Source: CAZOEL01 sp964578835
Lineage (GTDB): Bacteria; Desulfobacterota; Syntrophobacteria; Syntrophobacterales; Syntrophobacteraceae
Assembly (NCBI GenBank): GCA_964578835.1
Contig: CAZOEL010000048.1
Span: 1-53,250 of the forward strand
DNA length: 53,250 bases
Direction of reading: 5' to 3'
A program made the position numbers and the translations under genes. Below, one piece after another: positions 51,915-53,250 of this stretch. The notes beneath the pieces were generated by a model. That model was given only the letters and a program-made list of their open reading frames with translations. It did not search any database and had not been told where the DNA came from. The first letter of the stretch is position 1. Each line of letters starts with the position of its first letter.

Positions 51915-53102
51915 ATGAGTAACAGAGTCGATCCTAATCTGATAAAGGATCTGAAGCATTTTGGGCTCCAGGATGCTTCAAAATGCTATCATTGTGGAAA
52001 CTGCACGGCGACATGCCCGCTATCCACCCCGGAAAACCCTTTTCCGAGAAAGTTCGTAAGATACATCCAGCTGGGACAAAAGGAGAAAATCCTGAGCTCG
52101 CCCGAGCCCTGGCTCTGCTACTACTGCGGCGACTGCTCGGTCAAGTGTCCTCGAGGCGCAGAGCCCGGCGAAACCATGATGGTCTTGAGGCGCTACCTAA
52201 CTTCCCTCTATGACTGGACGGGATTCTCGAGAGGCTTCTATACTTCCGAGCGTTTTGAAATCATCGCGGTTTCCATCGTCGCCGTTCTCGTGGGACTAGG
52301 ATTGCTGCTCTTCAACACCGGAACGCCCAACTGGGAGCACGCAGACGTCAACTCCCTCTGGCCCGCTCACAGCATTGAGATTGCAGACCTGGTCATGGCG
52401 GCTATTCTCTCTTTCCTGCTGCTCACCAACGTCTTCCGAGCCATCAGGTTCATGATGGGAGACCTGCTGACAAAAGTGCCGCTTCGCATTTATGCGAGCC
52501 AGTTTAAAGAGCTTCTTGTCCATACCGTCACGCAGAAGCGCTTCGGGCAATGCACGGACAGGATGCAATGGTTTGTCCACCTCATGATCATGACCGGTTA
52601 CGCCTCGGTCTTCCTGATGGTCGTCGTCCTCATAAACGGCCTTACGGTGGAAGAGCTGAAGTTCCAGCGCGGCTGGCCCGAATATCCGCTCTGGCACCCC
52701 ATCCGTCTGGTCGGCTACTACGCCACGTTCGCCATCATGTACGGAACGACCTATGCGATCATCGGCCGACTGAAAAAGTCCAAGCCCGTTTACAAGAATT
52801 CGCATCCGACTGACTGGATGTTCCTGATTCTCCTGCAACTGACGACCATGACGGGTATCTTCATCCACTTCGGTCGCCTTCTGGATTGGCCGGCAACCAC
52901 TTACTTCCTCTACATCATTCACATGATGGTGGCCGTTCCGATGCTCGTTCTCGAAGTGCCCTTCGCCAAATGGGCTCACCTCGCCTATCGTCCTCTGACA
53001 ATTTACCTCATGAAGGTAAAAGAGAAATATTATGAGGAAAAGCGAGTCGCAGCCATCGAGCTGAGCGGCGCAAGCTCGGAAAGCGTGCCTGCTGTCGAGT
53101 AA
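51915..53102 (+). CDS. qmoC: Quinone-interacting membrane-bound oxidoreductase subunit C
   Basis: A 395-residue membrane subunit. The N-terminal HdrC-like part has two 4Fe-4S motifs, CYHCGNCTATCP (Cys24, 27, 30, 34) and CYYCGDCSVKCP (Cys68, 71, 74, 78). The rest (about 110-350) is a cytochrome b-like HdrE/NarI domain of about six membrane segments with several His (for example in WFVHLMIMTGYA, FIHFGRLL and YIIHMMVAV) that can bind heme b. It should pass electrons from menaquinol to QmoAB. GATCAGGAGG precedes the ATG. A strong terminator follows it. Confidence 0.95.
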   Translation: MSNRVDPNLIKDLKHFGLQDASKCYHCGNCTATCPLSTPENPFPRKFVRYIQLGQKEKILSSPEPWLCYYCGDCSVKCPRGAEPGETMMVLRRYLTSLYDWTGFSRGFYTSERFEIIAVSIVAVLVGLGLLLFNTGTPNWEHADVNSLWPAHSIEIADLVMAAILSFLLLTNVFRAIRFMMGDLLTKVPLRIYASQFKELLVHTVTQKRFGQCTDRMQWFVHLMIMTGYASVFLMVVVLINGLTVEELKFQRGWPEYPLWHPIRLVGYYATFAIMYGTTYAIIGRLKKSKPVYKNSHPTDWMFLILLQLTTMTGIFIHFGRLLDWPATTYFLYIIHMMVAVPMLVLEVPFAKWAHLAYRPLTIYLMKVKEKYYEEKRVAAIELSGASSESVPAVE

Positions 53103-53130
53103 GCTCCACAATTAGAGCATTGAAGTAATA

Positions 53131-53172
53131 AGCCCGCATTCTGCCGAAAGAGGTAGAATGCGGGCTTTTTTA
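53131..53172 (+). terminator. Rho-independent terminator after qmoC
   Basis: A perfect 13-bp stem (AAGCCCGCATTCT at 53131-53143 with AGAATGCGGGCTT at 53156-53168) and a 12-base loop are followed by a run of T to 53172, 29 bases after the qmoC stop. Confidence 0.95.
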
Positions 53173-53250
53173 TGTCAATCGCATTGGTTGTATGTATGCA
53201 AGCAAATAATAGGCGACTCACAACAAATAACCTGCCAGGAAGAGGGGTCC

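Overview
The window looks like a draft-assembly piece (it has a 100-N scaffold gap at 32892-32991) from a sulfate-reducing, possibly syntrophic member of the Desulfobacterota (former Deltaproteobacteria). The main reason is a complete qmoABC operon at the right end, the membrane complex that passes electrons between the quinone pool and APS reductase. A glutaconyl-CoA decarboxylase-type carboxyltransferase, a NosL-like protein, a multi-heme-type c cytochrome, a CooT-like nickel protein and many two-component proteins fit such an anaerobe. No rRNA, tRNA, transposase or CRISPR array was recognised.

Layout. 0.3-5.3 kb: a CHASE-type histidine kinase, two response regulators, a lipid kinase and a metallophosphoesterase. 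5.7-7.1 kb: an unusual exported protein with lysine/aspartate-rich 30-residue repeats and a poly-Asp tail. 8.1-9.8 kb: gcdA, with a hairpin upstream and a strong terminator. 10.1-14.0 kb: a three-subunit molybdenum hydroxylase with a Tat signal on its Fe-S subunit, followed by opposite-strand genes for a NosL-like protein and a diheme cytochrome. 16.6-23.4 kb: a Cache histidine kinase, a hybrid kinase and an NtrC-type sigma-54 activator.

23.5-36.3 kb is the most unusual region. A papain-like exported protease gene and a rightward series of exported proteins diverge from a 1.6-kb gene-free stretch. That stretch carries a textbook sigma-54 promoter (25874-25889, rightward), two identical-arm 16-bp palindromes about 140-180 bp upstream of it, and a second sigma-54-like site facing the protease. 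The rightward series encodes an unknown exported protein, a HEAT-repeat protein, a parvulin isomerase, a ribbon-helix-helix/PilZ fusion, a collagen-like protein, a large Ig-like repeat protein (broken by the assembly gap) and a hybrid kinase. I infer a regulated cell-surface or extracellular-matrix system in which the neighbouring NtrC-type activator and cyclic-di-GMP could both act.

36.7-47.8 kb is mostly housekeeping: TrmJ-type methyltransferase, CooT-like protein, GH57 glycosidase, DegT-type aminotransferase, a hexapeptide-repeat protein, a CoA-binding protein, RmuC, a receiver-TPR protein and a small membrane protein. It is separated by palindrome-rich intergenic repeats (38475-38667, 41573-41821). 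48.3-53.1 kb is qmoABC with its own candidate promoter, a hairpin between qmoB and qmoC and a strong terminator. The genes for APS reductase and sulfate adenylyltransferase are not in the window.
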